Below, piece by piece: positions 37,049 through 45,615 of a stretch of DNA of 64,000 nt. The notes under the pieces are model-generated. The model was not told the DNA's origin. It saw only the letters and a list, made by a program, of their open reading frames with translations, and searched no databases. Each line of letters starts with the position of its first letter. Position 1 is the stretch's first letter. Source of the stretch: Planosporangium thailandense (GTDB lineage Bacteria; Actinomycetota; Actinomycetes; Mycobacteriales; Micromonosporaceae); NCBI RefSeq assembly GCF_011947195.1, contig NZ_JAATVY010000018.1, positions 62,001-126,000 of the forward strand, in the 5' to 3' direction. The position numbers were made by a program, and so were the translations under genes.

Positions 37049-37270
37049 GTGCCACCTGTACCGCTCAACTACCGCCAAGTTGCCGATGACCTGGCCGCGC
37101 GAATCGCGCGCGGCGAGTACAAGGTGGGCGAGTTCATCCCGAGCTACCGCGAGCTGGCCGACCTGTACTCGGTGAGCGTATCCACGGCCTCTCGCGCGGT
37201 GGCACTGCTACGTGATCGGGGCGTCGTGATCGGCGCACCTGGCCGGGGCGTCTACGTAGCCCAGCGGTAG
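37049..37270 (+). CDS. Short GntR-type winged-helix DNA-binding protein
   Basis: 73 residues, only the GntR DNA-binding domain: QVADDLAARIARGEYKVGEFIPSYRELADLYSVSVSTASRAVALLRDRGVV. No ligand domain is present, as in small regulators of actinobacterial mobile elements. GTG 37049 start. It lies 229 bp before tRNA-Sec. Confidence 0.8.
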   Translation: MPPVPLNYRQVADDLAARIARGEYKVGEFIPSYRELADLYSVSVSTASRAVALLRDRGVVIGAPGRGVYVAQR

Positions 37271-37499
37271 AACTGTCGCTCTTGGCGGGATGAGGCGCTG
37301 CGAGAACTGCCCGATACTCACCCTTGCACGAACCCCAACCGATCACTTGGAGGTCATGCCCGGGAGCACGCGACGTAGCACCGTGAAATGCAGTGTTGGC
37401 GTCAACGCGGTCAACGGTGCTCCCAGGCGCCCGAACCGACGATCAAGGCATCCCGCTCGCAACTTCGTGGACTACCGCGTAGTACGTTCCTGCCGATAG

Positions 37500-37592
37500 C
37501 GGAGGCGGACGGGAATCGAACCCGCCTGACCCGGATCCCGGGCCACATCGGTTTTGAAGACCGTGGGGAGCACCAGCTGCCCGAACGCCTCC
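37500..37592 (-). tRNA. selC: tRNA-Sec (anticodon UCA)
   Basis: A 93-nt gene. 5' GGAGGCG pairs with 3' CGCCUCC. A long D-arm (GGG...CCC), an anticodon loop CUUCAAA with UCA, a long variable arm and GGUUCGAUUCC T-arm follow. The extended acceptor/D-arm layout and large variable arm are specific for selenocysteine tRNA. No CCA is encoded; discriminator is G. It acts with the selA-selB operon 10 kb away. Its anticodon-arm sequence recurs at 42886-42901. Confidence 0.95.
37552..37567. repeat. Repeat A, copy 1, in selC anticodon arm
   Basis: TTTTGAAGACCGTGGG covers the anticodon loop and the 5' strand of the anticodon stem of selC. The same 16 bases occur at 42886-42901 in the same orientation. 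Confidence 0.85.
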
Positions 37593-37643
37593 CAGGGCCT
37601 CTGACCTGCGAAAACTCTTGCGGGGAAGAAGCCAATGCCACCG

Positions 37644-37649
37644 ATCGTA
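37644..37649 (-). promoter_or_regulatory. Possible selC -10 element
   Basis: Read on the minus strand, TACGAT fits the actinobacterial -10 pattern TAnnnT about 50 bp before the tRNA 5' end. No convincing -35 was found. Confidence 0.3.
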
Positions 37650-37675
37650 TCAAGACCAACCGGCGCATGCCCGGT

Positions 37676-37707
37676 GGCTAGTGGATCATCATCCACCGTT
37701 CTCCACG
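37676..37707. repeat. Repeat B, copy 1 (32 bp with hairpin)
   Basis: 32 bases identical to 42903-42934. It includes GTGGAT-CATC-ATCCAC, a 6-bp stem with a 4-nt loop. It marks the point where the NlpC/P60 fragment begins. Confidence 0.9.
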
Positions 37708-37826
37708 CCTACCACGTCGGCATCTATGCCGGCGACAACCGGGTGTGGCACGCACCGCAGCCGGGTCAAAGATTGGAACGCAGCGTGATCTGGACCGGCG
37801 ACGTGCGGTCCGGACACGTCATCTGA
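37708..37826 (+). pseudogene. 3' fragment of an NlpC/P60 endopeptidase gene
   Basis: AYHVGIYAGDNRVWHAPQPG matches the His-containing end of NlpC/P60 peptidoglycan endopeptidases, and the fragment ends naturally (DVRSGHVI, TGA), followed by a terminator. The Cys half is absent; upstream of 37708 is repeat B and the selC leader. The gene was cut by a rearrangement at this point. Confidence 0.8.
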
Positions 37827-37835
37827 CGCGAAAGA

Positions 37836-37861
37836 GGGGCCGCCTGCTCGCAAGCGGCCCC
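37836..37861 (+). terminator. Terminator of the former NlpC/P60 gene
   Basis: GGGGCCGC/GCGGCCCC forms an 8-bp stem with a 10-nt loop directly after the NlpC/P60 stop codon. It also faces the end of the LPITG surface-protein gene. Confidence 0.7.
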
Positions 37862-37888
37862 CCCCATCGCGTACCGGTGGGACAGTGG

Positions 37889-39712
37889 TCAGGCCGCCGT
37901 CACCGGCCGGCGCCGGAGCCGGTGCGTGATCCGGCCGTCGGTCGCCGCTACCAGGGCCGCGCCGAGCAGCAGCAGCGCGACCGCGGTGACCACGATCGGG
38001 GTCGTGGTCCCGCCGGTGATCGGTAGGCCAGCGGCGGGGACTGTGACGGCCTTGGTCACGTACCGCACCGTGCCGTCCGGGCCCAGGCCGGCGGCGAGCA
38101 GGTGGTGGCTGCCCGCCGGCAGGCCGGTCGGCAGGGTGACGGTCTTGGTGAAGGTACCGTCGGCGGCGACCGTCGCGGTCCCGAGGTCGACCGGGGTGGA
38201 GTAGACCGCGAGCGCCACGGTGCTGCCCGGCTTGAAGCCGGAGCCGGCGAACGTCACGTGCTCACCGGCGGCGGCGGTGACGCTGCCGGACGGTACCGTC
38301 TTGGCGGGCAGTGCGGTCGGCACCCGCGGGGTTCCGGTCGGCGGGCTGCTGAGCGCGGCGGTCGCCTCCGGGGAGTCGCCGCCGGGGCCGTGGGCGACCA
38401 CGTGGACGGTGTAGGTCACGCCGGCCGCGAGGTCGCTGATGGTGCAGACGGTGCCGGTGACCGTGCCGCGGCACGACCGGGTCGGGTAGTTGTCGGCGGT
38501 CGCGGTCACCGTGTAGCCGGTGACGGCGCCGCCGCCGGTCGGCGCGGTCCACGACACGGCGGCCGTGTTCGCGCCGGGCGTGGCGGTGACCTTCGTCGGC
38601 GCGGCGGGCGCGGCCGTTCCGGTGAGCGTCACGTCGACGGTCTTCGTGGCGGTGGCGCCCATACCCCCCGCTGTCGGGGTGACCGAGACGGTGTAGGTGC
38701 CGGCGGTGGTGACGGTGAACGTGCACATGTTGGTCCCATTCCCTGCGGCCGCGGGCTGCGCGGCGCAGTCACCGAGCTCGACGTCCTTGCCGTCCGGTCC
38801 GGTCGCCTGAATCCAGTACCAGTGCTCGCCGGCCGAACCCCAGCTGGTCACCCCGGCCGACGTCCACGTCGCCGTCACCTGGCCGGTGCCCGGCTTCGTC
38901 GTGAGCGTCAGGTCGTTGGGGGCGCCGTGCGGCGGGACGAACGTGACCGTCTTCGACGCGGTCGCGTCGCTGGAACCGTACGCCGTCTTCGCGGTGACCA
39001 GCACCGTCTCCGTGCCGGAGCCGACGGGGAACGTGCACCGGTTGAGTGCGGTGCCGGCGGCGGCCGGAATCGGGTGGTAGCCGCAGGAGTCGTCGCGCAT
39101 GCCGGACGTGTAGTCGCCGTCGGGCAGCTGCACCTGCACGTCGAACTGGCGGCTGGACTGCGGAGCCAGGCCCCAGGTGACCCCGGTTGACGTCCACGTC
39201 ACCACGACGTCGTCGTCACCCGGAGTCTGGGTGACCGTCACGTCGATCGGCTTACCTGTCGGTCCGCCGACCGGCACCGGCGCCGAGGCGAAGTAGCGGC
39301 TGGCACCGACCTCGGTGACCGGGGTGATCAACACGTAGTAGACGCCGTAGCCGTGCGGGGTGAACGTGCAGCTGCCGCCACCGGAGGCGCTGGCGGTGAT
39401 GGTGCCCTGACAGGTGTTCGGCCCCGGCGATGTGGGGGTCGGGCTGCCCATCCCCAGCTTGTACTGGTGTGTGGTGCCGGTTCCCCAGGTCACCCCGGCC
39501 GACGTCCAGGTGACCGTGGCTGTCCCGGCGACCCGGTCCTGGGACACCCGAACGTCGGTCGGGTAGCCGGACGGCACGGTTGCGGCGGCCGCGACACCAG
39601 CGGTCACGGCAGTCAGGCCGGTCACCGCGGCGATCGCCATCAGAACGCCCGCCGTGAGCCGGGCCAAGCGTGGCGCCAAGGTCCGCCGGTGGGACGTGAT
39701 CGTTTGATGCAC
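37889..39712 (-). CDS. Surface protein with Ig/Fn3 repeats and LPITG sorting signal
   Basis: About 607 residues. A long signal (to AAAATVPSGYP) is followed by four or more beta-sandwich repeats, each with a TWTSAGVTW or WTSTGVTW strand and paired Cys, then an Fn3 module (PAAPTKVTATPGANTAAVSWTAP) and another Ig-like domain. It ends with LPITGG, a hydrophobic helix and RRRP, a sortase-type wall-anchoring signal. GTG 39712 has GGGAG five bases upstream and is preferred over ATG 39724. A structural or adhesive wall protein (inference). Confidence 0.87.
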   Translation of the reverse strand: MHQTITSHRRTLAPRLARLTAGVLMAIAAVTGLTAVTAGVAAAATVPSGYPTDVRVSQDRVAGTATVTWTSAGVTWGTGTTHQYKLGMGSPTPTSPGPNTCQGTITASASGGGSCTFTPHGYGVYYVLITPVTEVGASRYFASAPVPVGGPTGKPIDVTVTQTPGDDDVVVTWTSTGVTWGLAPQSSRQFDVQVQLPDGDYTSGMRDDSCGYHPIPAAAGTALNRCTFPVGSGTETVLVTAKTAYGSSDATASKTVTFVPPHGAPNDLTLTTKPGTGQVTATWTSAGVTSWGSAGEHWYWIQATGPDGKDVELGDCAAQPAAAGNGTNMCTFTVTTAGTYTVSVTPTAGGMGATATKTVDVTLTGTAAPAAPTKVTATPGANTAAVSWTAPTGGGAVTGYTVTATADNYPTRSCRGTVTGTVCTISDLAAGVTYTVHVVAHGPGGDSPEATAALSSPPTGTPRVPTALPAKTVPSGSVTAAAGEHVTFAGSGFKPGSTVALAVYSTPVDLGTATVAADGTFTKTVTLPTGLPAGSHHLLAAGLGPDGTVRYVTKAVTVPAAGLPITGGTTTPIVVTAVALLLLGAALVAATDGRITHRLRRRPVTAA

Positions 39713-40301
39713 TACTACTCCCATTCGTCGACGCGGCACACGCCGCGTTCGGACATCGGCCAATGTCGAGCAAATCAGCAGGGTTTTCCCCGAATCGGCG
39801 GAAGCCGTGTCGCAACTTCTGCGCCGCACGGTGGCGGCAGCCGCCCGTGCGACATTCCCTTCCGTCCGCCTTATCGATTCGGATGAGGCCAGCGGCCAGC
39901 GGCCAGCGCAATCGCACGTCGGCGGGTCGGGCCTACCGCGGGATCCATTGGGTGGCGTCGTCCCAAGTCGATGCCACGGCCGGGGTAGGTCAGACAAAGG
40001 CTAATCTTCCGCACGCAACCCCCGAGCGACCCAGTTCCGGCCGGCTATCTGCTCGCCACCGGGGCGCATGAAGTCACGATCATCAACCGACCGGCCGATG
40101 TGCCGCCTGTAAATACTCAAGAAGTCTGATCGAACGCGCCTGAGCCCGTCTCCGGCGCGGCAGGGACCCCTCACCACTCTCACACCGTCACGACCGCAGA
40201 ACTGACTGCAATCCACGAGCGCGGCGCACTGTCAGCGGCCGGCACCACAAGCGATACCGACAGGTCGGTTCCCGCGTGGCCCACAGGAGAAGGAGACATC
40301 A
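39713..40301. other. Divergent intergenic region
   Basis: 589 bp between the LPITG protein and the ScyD-like gene. No credible gene was seen. It is less GC-rich around 40095-40135 and may hold both promoters. The last bases are the ribosome-binding site of the next gene. Confidence 0.4.
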
Positions 40302-41414
40302 GTGAAGCGTCTGGCCCTCGGTACCGCGATGGCGCTGACCGGCGCCTTGGCCGTACCCGCGACGGCAGCCGCCCACCCGTCCGACAACCGCCCGCGGGTG
40401 GACGTGATCGCGCGCGGCCTGAACAACCCACGCGGGGTCACCATCGCCGACGACCGCATCCTCGTGGCCGAGGCGGGCACGGGCGGGAACAGCGAGTTCT
40501 GCATAGCCAACCCGGAGCAGCCTGGAGAGAAGTCCTGTCTGGGCAACACCGGCTCGGTGACCGCGGTGGAGAAGGGGAAGCAGCGGCGCATCATCACCGG
40601 GCTGCCCTCGCTCGCCGGCGCCGACGGCTCCGCCGCGGTCGGCCTGACCGGTGTCGCCGCCGGCCCGGACGGGCTGATCGGCGTCATCGGGCTCGGCGGT
40701 CACCCCGACGCGCGGGCCGGCCTGGGCCCCTCCGGCAAGCTGTTCGCGTCGCTGGTGGCGTTGAGCCCCAACCGGGCGCCCAAGCAACTGGCCGATCTCG
40801 GCGCGTACGAGAAGGCCAACAACCCCGACAGCGCCGACCCCGGCAGCTCGGTCGACACCAACCCGTACTCGCTGGTGAGCACCTCGCGCGGGACGGTGGT
40901 CACCGACGCCGGCGGCAACGACGTGCTCAACGTCGACCGCTGGGGCAACGTCTCGACGCTCGCGGTCCTGCACGCCCAGTTCGTGCCCAGCCCGTTCGGC
41001 GGCCAGATGCCGATGCAGGCGGTGCCGACCAGCGTGGCGCGCGGCGCGGACGGCAGCTACTACGTCGGCCAGCTGACGGGCTTCCCGTTCCCGGTCGGCG
41101 GCGCCAAGGTGTACAGGGTGCGGCCGGGCCACGATCCGGAGGTGGTAGCCGATGGGTTCACCAACATCGTCGGTGTCGCGGCGGACAAGAAGGGCCGGCT
41201 CTACGTACTCGAGATCATGAAGAACGGCCTGTTCCCCGGCACGGACCCGACCGGCGCTCTGTACCGGATCGACCGGAACGGGCAGCGGACCGAACTGGCC
41301 GCCGGCCAGCTGATCGCGCCGGGCGGTGTCGCTGTTGACGACGACGGCACCGTGTACGTGTCCAACAAGTCGATCTTCGCCGGCGGTGGGGAACTGCTCC
41401 GGATCCGAGGCTGA
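40302..41414 (+). CDS. Secreted ScyD/ScyE-like beta-propeller protein
   Basis: 370 residues with a Sec signal (MKRLALGTAMALTGALAVPA). Repeated propeller blades, for example ARGLNNPRGVTIADDRILVAEAG, GLTGVAAGPDGLIGVIG, VVTDAGGNDVLNVD and GVAVDDDGTVYVSN, match the ScyD/ScyE family of secreted proteins. The family is named from scytonemin clusters of cyanobacteria, but actinobacterial members have no known pigment role. GTG 40302 has AGGAGAAGGAG before it. A strong terminator follows. Confidence 0.88.
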   Translation: MKRLALGTAMALTGALAVPATAAAHPSDNRPRVDVIARGLNNPRGVTIADDRILVAEAGTGGNSEFCIANPEQPGEKSCLGNTGSVTAVEKGKQRRIITGLPSLAGADGSAAVGLTGVAAGPDGLIGVIGLGGHPDARAGLGPSGKLFASLVALSPNRAPKQLADLGAYEKANNPDSADPGSSVDTNPYSLVSTSRGTVVTDAGGNDVLNVDRWGNVSTLAVLHAQFVPSPFGGQMPMQAVPTSVARGADGSYYVGQLTGFPFPVGGAKVYRVRPGHDPEVVADGFTNIVGVAADKKGRLYVLEIMKNGLFPGTDPTGALYRIDRNGQRTELAAGQLIAPGGVAVDDDGTVYVSNKSIFAGGGELLRIRG

Positions 41415-41431
41415 AGCAGCAAGAAACGCAG

Positions 41432-41465
41432 AGAGCGGGGCTCCGGTCGTCCGGAGCCCCGCTCT
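41432..41465 (+). terminator. Strong intrinsic terminator
   Basis: AGAGCGGGGCTCCGG pairs perfectly with CCGGAGCCCCGCTCT around TCGT and is followed by TGTTTTGT. The only terminator in the window with a clear T-rich tail. Confidence 0.9.
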
Positions 41466-41891
41466 TGTTTTGTCCGGTCGGTCGGCTCAACTCCATAGGC
41501 CAGCTTGACCAGGCCGCGGCCGCCGGGCGCGGCGCGGACCTGCGTCCCATGGCCGACAACCTGCGCCACACGGTCGGCATGCTGGTCCGGGAGGGCGCCA
41601 GCCAGCCCGGAGTCTCCTCGTCGCTGTACACCGACGGCAGCATGAGCCGCCGCCGCGACCGGACCTCGACCGGAGAGCTGGTCCCGGTCAGCAACGTCCG
41701 CATCCGCACCCGCATCCGTCCTCAGGACAGGTGCACCTCTCCGTCGGACGGTAGCTGACGGTTGGGTGCGGCAGCGCCACGCACGGCTGTAGTTCCGCTG
41801 CTCACTGGGTTGCAGAAGGGCAGCCGCTTCCGTGACACGCCCATAAGCCGATAACATAGACAAAAGCGAATGCTTTGCGTCAGCCTCTCGG
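41466..41891. other. Gap with possible gene debris
   Basis: A plus-strand frame to 41758 contains helix-like residues (GRGADLRPMADNLRHTVGML) but no start, ribosome-binding site or family match, so it is not called as a gene. The rest, to 41891, shows nothing recognisable and is less GC-rich near 41850-41900. Confidence 0.35.
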
Positions 41892-42599
41892 CTAATCCGA
41901 CGTACCTGGGCCGCGGATTTGCAAGAAAATCTCAGCTTCGCTCCCGGAAGCCGATTCCCGGGCCGTGACAACAGGTAGCCGGTTCCGGGCAGTAGTCGGT
42001 GGTCGGTTTCGCGTAGGGGCGCGGTACGTGGCGCGGTGGTCGTCGGGGTGGTCGCGGCGCTCGGCCTGTCGGCCGCCGCAGCCGGTACCTGAGCAGAAAC
42101 CGCCGGCCAACTTCCAGCCGCGCCTGTGGGGATCCCCGCCGGACCGCTTTCCCTCGGAGCACTCCCGGCACGCCTTGATAGGCCATCCCTTCAGCTCGGG
42201 AATGTCCATCGCAGCGTGGATCTCCTCGACGGCACGAATGCGGGCACCCTGCTCCTCGGCCTCGCGGGTAATCATGCAGAGCTTGCGGATTAGTACGTCG
42301 TCCCCGGTCTCGACGTCCACGTAGCTGGCGTCGAGGACCTCGGTGTCGATGCGGGCGTTGACATCCGCGACCGTCGCAGTGGTTGAGCCTGCGTAGTAGT
42401 CCATCTCCTCGGCCACCGCGTACTCGGGCTCCGCGTGACCGCACAGCCGGGCGAACTCCACCAGGATCGACGGATGACGGTCGCCGGTGGCGGCCACCTC
42501 CGCCGGACCATGTCCGCGGTACCGCTCAAGCACGGCGGCGGGCTCGTCAGCGCAGGTGTGCGACTGGTGGTCGGCGGGGCGGTCGCTCGAGCAACCCAC
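41892..42599 (-). CDS. Hypothetical protein with Cys clusters
   Basis: 235 residues. GTG 42599 is preceded at six bases by AGGAGA. The first 150 residues are protein-like, with an acidic helix region (EYAVAEEMDYYAGS, DTEVLDASYVDVETGDDVLIRKLCMITREAEEQGARIRAVEEI); a C-x2-C pair and FCSGTGCGG follow; the last 50 residues are Arg-rich and low in complexity. No family was recognised. Lower GC than neighbours and position beside the selC-like scar suggest acquired DNA. Confidence 0.55.
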   Translation of the reverse strand: MGCSSDRPADHQSHTCADEPAAVLERYRGHGPAEVAATGDRHPSILVEFARLCGHAEPEYAVAEEMDYYAGSTTATVADVNARIDTEVLDASYVDVETGDDVLIRKLCMITREAEEQGARIRAVEEIHAAMDIPELKGWPIKACRECSEGKRSGGDPHRRGWKLAGGFCSGTGCGGRQAERRDHPDDHRATYRAPTRNRPPTTARNRLPVVTARESASGSEAEIFLQIRGPGTSD

Positions 42600-42885
42600 G
42601 GTCTTCTCCTATGGGTTGGTAGCTCGCCGGGAAATCCCGGCTGACCTGGACCGTCGGAAAGCGCGGTGCGGTGCGCAATCGCAGGCGATAACGCTCTGCT
42701 TATAACCGGAGCATGCCCGGCGAAGACTCCTTCTCAGGACCACTTCAGTGACTTACAGTGGCGACCAGTGGGGAACAGCCCCACCCGGCCAAGATGCCGT
42801 CCGACCAGACCGGACCAGGGAAAACCCGAGAGATTCACAGCTCAGAGCCATTCAGGGCAATATCACGCTGAGCGAGCGGGCTCCC

Positions 42886-42901
42886 TTTTGAAGACCGTGG
42901 G
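42886..42901. repeat. Repeat A, copy 2 (selC anticodon-arm sequence)
   Basis: Exact 16-bp match to the selC anticodon-loop region at 37552-37567. Sequence on its left side does not match selC, so the copy begins at the anticodon loop. Confidence 0.85.
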
Positions 42902-42902
42902 C

Positions 42903-42934
42903 GGCTAGTGGATCATCATCCACCGTTCTCCACG
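42903..42934. repeat. Repeat B, copy 2
   Basis: Exact 32-bp match to 37676-37707. Here repeats A and B are one base apart; at selC they are 108 bases apart. Confidence 0.9.
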
Positions 42935-43069
42935 GTTCACGGCGAAGATTTTTCCGCGAATTTTCGGGGGACCGCCCGCAGTCGGCGCCTGGAACGCGCG
43001 TCGACGCGCCGGGCCGGCTGCGACGACGAGCACGACACCGGCGACGACCGTCGGTTACGGGAGGCTTGG

Positions 43070-43456
43070 TTACCTGACGCGTGCCGAGGACGCCGGGAGG
43101 TGGGTCGCAAGATCGCCGTTGGCGTGGTCCGGAAGACCGCGGTCGGCATGGTCGGCGTGGAACAGCGCCTCGGCCAGGAGCGCCCGCACGTGCACGTCGG
43201 CGGCCGAGTAGTACACGAACGTACCCTCGCGCCGGCCTCGGACCAGGCCGGCCAGGCGCAGCTTGGCCAGGTGCTGGCTGACCGCGGTGGGGGCGGCGCC
43301 GACCAGCTCACCCAGGCACGCCACCGACGACTCACCCTGCAACAGCGCCCAGAGGATCTTGATCCGGGTCGGGTCAGCGAGCAGCCGGAAGCCTTCGGCG
43401 GCCAAGTGAACCTGCTCCTCGTTAGGCATCCGGAAATCCGGTATCGAGGTGTGCAC
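43070..43456 (-). CDS. ArsR/SmtB metal sensor with alpha-5 site
   Basis: 128 residues. Winged helix with FRLLADPTRIKILWAL and APTAVSQHLAKLRLAGLV. DVH-x10-HADH near residues 88-105 matches the alpha-5 metal site (DxHx10HxxH) of NmtR-type nickel/cobalt sensors; a His-rich tail follows. Metal binding would release DNA and induce the divergent P1B-4 ATPase gene. The start may be ATG 43456 or the internal ATG ten codons later. Confidence 0.9.
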   Translation of the reverse strand: MHTSIPDFRMPNEEQVHLAAEGFRLLADPTRIKILWALLQGESSVACLGELVGAAPTAVSQHLAKLRLAGLVRGRREGTFVYYSAADVHVRALLAEALFHADHADRGLPDHANGDLATHLPASSARVR

Positions 43457-43506
43457 GTGGCCAGCGTATCGAGTACCTCACTTGCCTGTCTGCCTGGCTG
43501 ATTGCT

Positions 43507-43528
43507 TACCTGCATGGCTGCGCAGGTA
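43507..43528. promoter_or_regulatory. Candidate ArsR operator
   Basis: TACCTGC and GCAGGTA are perfect 7-bp arms 8 bp apart, overlapping a possible -10 TACTGT (43527-43532) of the ATPase gene. Transcription would then start close to the GTG at 43541. Confidence 0.5.
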
Positions 43529-43540
43529 CTGTGACATCTC

Positions 43541-45532
43541 GTGGCCGTGACGACGAACCCCACCCCCACCTCCGCGCCGGCCGCCGACACGCGGGCGCCG
43601 GCTCCGCGGCGGTGGAACGCGCGGCTGTGGGCGCTCGCTGAGGTGCGCTGGGCGGCCCTGGCCACCGTGCTGTTCGCCCTCGGCGGCGTCGCGCAACTGG
43701 TGGGTGCACCCCGGCCGGTGTGGTGGGCGCTGTACCTCGCCTGCTACGCCGCCGGCGGGTGGGAGCCGGCCCTGGCCGGGCTCCGGGCGCTGCGCGACCG
43801 CGCCCTCGACGTGGACCTGTTGATGATCGTCGCCGCGATCGGCGCAGCCGCCATCGGACAGGTCTTCGACGGGGCGCTGCTGATCGTCATCTTCGCCACC
43901 TCCGGCGCGCTCGAGGCGTTCGCCACCGCGCGCACCGCCGACTCGGTACGCGCCCTCCTCGACCTGGCACCCGAGCAGGCCACCCGCATCCTCACCGACG
44001 GGCAGGAGGAGACCGTCAACGCCGCCGACCTGCAGGTCGGGGACGTGATCTGGGTACGGCCCGGCGAACGCGTGAGCGCCGACGCGGTTGTCGTCGACGG
44101 CGCCAGCGAGGTCGACCAGGCCACCATCACCGGCGAACCGCTGCCGGTGGCCAAGCACCCCGGCGACGAGGTGTTCGCCGGCACCCTCAACGGCACCGGC
44201 GCCTTGACCGCCCGGGTGCACCGTCCAGCCGGCGAGTCGGTCATCGCCCGCATCGTCGCCCTGGTCGAGGAGGCCTCCGCGACGAAGGCCCGCACGCAGC
44301 TGTTCATCGAGAAGGTCGAGCAGCGCTACTCGATCGGCGTCGTGGCGGCCACCCTGGCGCTGTTCGTGATTCCGCTGGCGCTCGGCGCGGCGCTGCGGCC
44401 GACGCTGCTGCGCGCCATGACCTTCATGATCGTGGCCAGCCCGTGTGCGGTGGTGCTGGCCACCATGCCGCCACTGCTGTCGGCGATCGCCCTCGCCGGC
44501 CGCCACGGCGTGCTGGTCAAGTCCGCCGTGGTGATGGAGCAGCTGGCCGACACCACGCTGGTCGCGTTCGACAAGACCGGCACGCTCACCGAGGGCACCC
44601 CGCGGGTGGCCGAGATCCGCCGCGTCGGCCACCGCATCGCGACCGACGATGAGCTGCTGCGGCTGGTTGCCGGTGCCGAGCATCCCAGTGAGCACCCCCT
44701 GGCCGCGGCGGTACTGGCCGCCGCACGCCAGCGCGACCTGGACATTCCGATGGTGCATGACTTCGTATCGGCGCCCGGACGCGGTGTGTCCGCCACCGTC
44801 GACGGGCACCGGATCCAGGTCGGCAGCCCCGCCTTACTCGACGAAATGCCCGCCGGTACCCCGACGCTGTCCGAAACCAGGGCCGCCGTCGACACGGCGC
44901 AGGCCGCCGGGCGCACTGCCGTCGTCATCGCAGTCGACGGCACCCCAGCCGGGGTGCTGGCGCTGGCCGACCGGATGCGTCCGGCCGCCGCTACCGCCGT
45001 GGCTGACCTGACGCGGCTGACCGGCGCGTCGCCGGTGCTGCTCACCGGCGACAACCACGGTGCCGCGGCCCAGCTAGGCGCTGACGTCGGCATCACCGAC
45101 GTACGGGCCGGTCTGCTGCCCGCGGACAAGGTCGCCCACGTGCGTGAACTGCAGGGTGACGGCCAGCCGGTACTGCTCGTCGGCGATGGCGTCAACGACG
45201 CTCCCGCCCTGGCCGCCGCCCACCTCGGCGTTGCGATGGGCCGGCACGGTTCCGACCTGGCCCTGCAGACCGCCGACGCCGTTCTGGTACGCGACGACCT
45301 GAGTGCCCTGCCGGCGGTCATCGCCCTGTCGCGACGAGCACGTCGCCTCGTGATCGCCAACCTCGCCATCGCGGCCGCCTTCATCACGGTGCTTGTGGCC
45401 TGGGACCTGCTCGGCCACCTGCCGTTGCCGCTCGGCGTGGCCGGGCACGAAGGCTCCACCGTCATCGTCGGCCTCAACGGGTTGCGCCTGTTGCACTCGC
45501 GCGCCTGGCGGCGCGCCGAACCTGGCCGGTAA
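43541..45532 (+). CDS. P1B-4-type heavy-metal ATPase (CoaT/CtpD-like)
   Basis: 663 residues. The membrane metal site motif SPC (about residue 303) and the late HEGSTVIVGLNGLR (about 635) define the P1B-4 group, which exports cobalt, iron(II) or nickel. Phosphorylation site DKTGTLTEG at 343, ATP-binding SEHPLA and GDGVNDAPALAAA are intact; TITGEP actuator motif near 198. No N-terminal metal-binding domain. GTG 43541 start, probably leaderless. Divergent from the NmtR-like sensor, which probably controls it. Confidence 0.93.
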   Translation: MAVTTNPTPTSAPAADTRAPAPRRWNARLWALAEVRWAALATVLFALGGVAQLVGAPRPVWWALYLACYAAGGWEPALAGLRALRDRALDVDLLMIVAAIGAAAIGQVFDGALLIVIFATSGALEAFATARTADSVRALLDLAPEQATRILTDGQEETVNAADLQVGDVIWVRPGERVSADAVVVDGASEVDQATITGEPLPVAKHPGDEVFAGTLNGTGALTARVHRPAGESVIARIVALVEEASATKARTQLFIEKVEQRYSIGVVAATLALFVIPLALGAALRPTLLRAMTFMIVASPCAVVLATMPPLLSAIALAGRHGVLVKSAVVMEQLADTTLVAFDKTGTLTEGTPRVAEIRRVGHRIATDDELLRLVAGAEHPSEHPLAAAVLAAARQRDLDIPMVHDFVSAPGRGVSATVDGHRIQVGSPALLDEMPAGTPTLSETRAAVDTAQAAGRTAVVIAVDGTPAGVLALADRMRPAAATAVADLTRLTGASPVLLTGDNHGAAAQLGADVGITDVRAGLLPADKVAHVRELQGDGQPVLLVGDGVNDAPALAAAHLGVAMGRHGSDLALQTADAVLVRDDLSALPAVIALSRRARRLVIANLAIAAAFITVLVAWDLLGHLPLPLGVAGHEGSTVIVGLNGLRLLHSRAWRRAEPGR

Positions 45533-45615
45533 CACGCCCGGGCGTTCGCTGCCGACGTGTCCGCCCCATGCCAACCCCGCAGCCTCGATGATCCCGCCGG
45601 CCGCGCCGGCTCCGC

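Larger units (their letters stand above)
42600..43069. other. Low-GC intergenic region with selC-like scar
   Basis: 470 bp without a credible gene. AT-richer than the surroundings, it contains several CAGTG motifs (42740-42775) and the A-B repeat scar at 42886-42934. It may be a remnant of an attachment region. Confidence 0.5.

Noticed and set aside
37290-37499. Short frame between the GntR regulator and tRNA-Sec
   Set aside because: No start signal or domain, basic low-complexity translation.
41465-41758. Plus-strand frame with helix-like residues after the ScyD-like gene
   Set aside because: No ribosome-binding site, it starts in the terminator tail, and no family was recognised; noted only as possible debris.
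37500-42950. Integrase or excisionase gene for the putative selC island
   Set aside because: None of the frames shows tyrosine or serine recombinase motifs; the island idea rests on repeats only.
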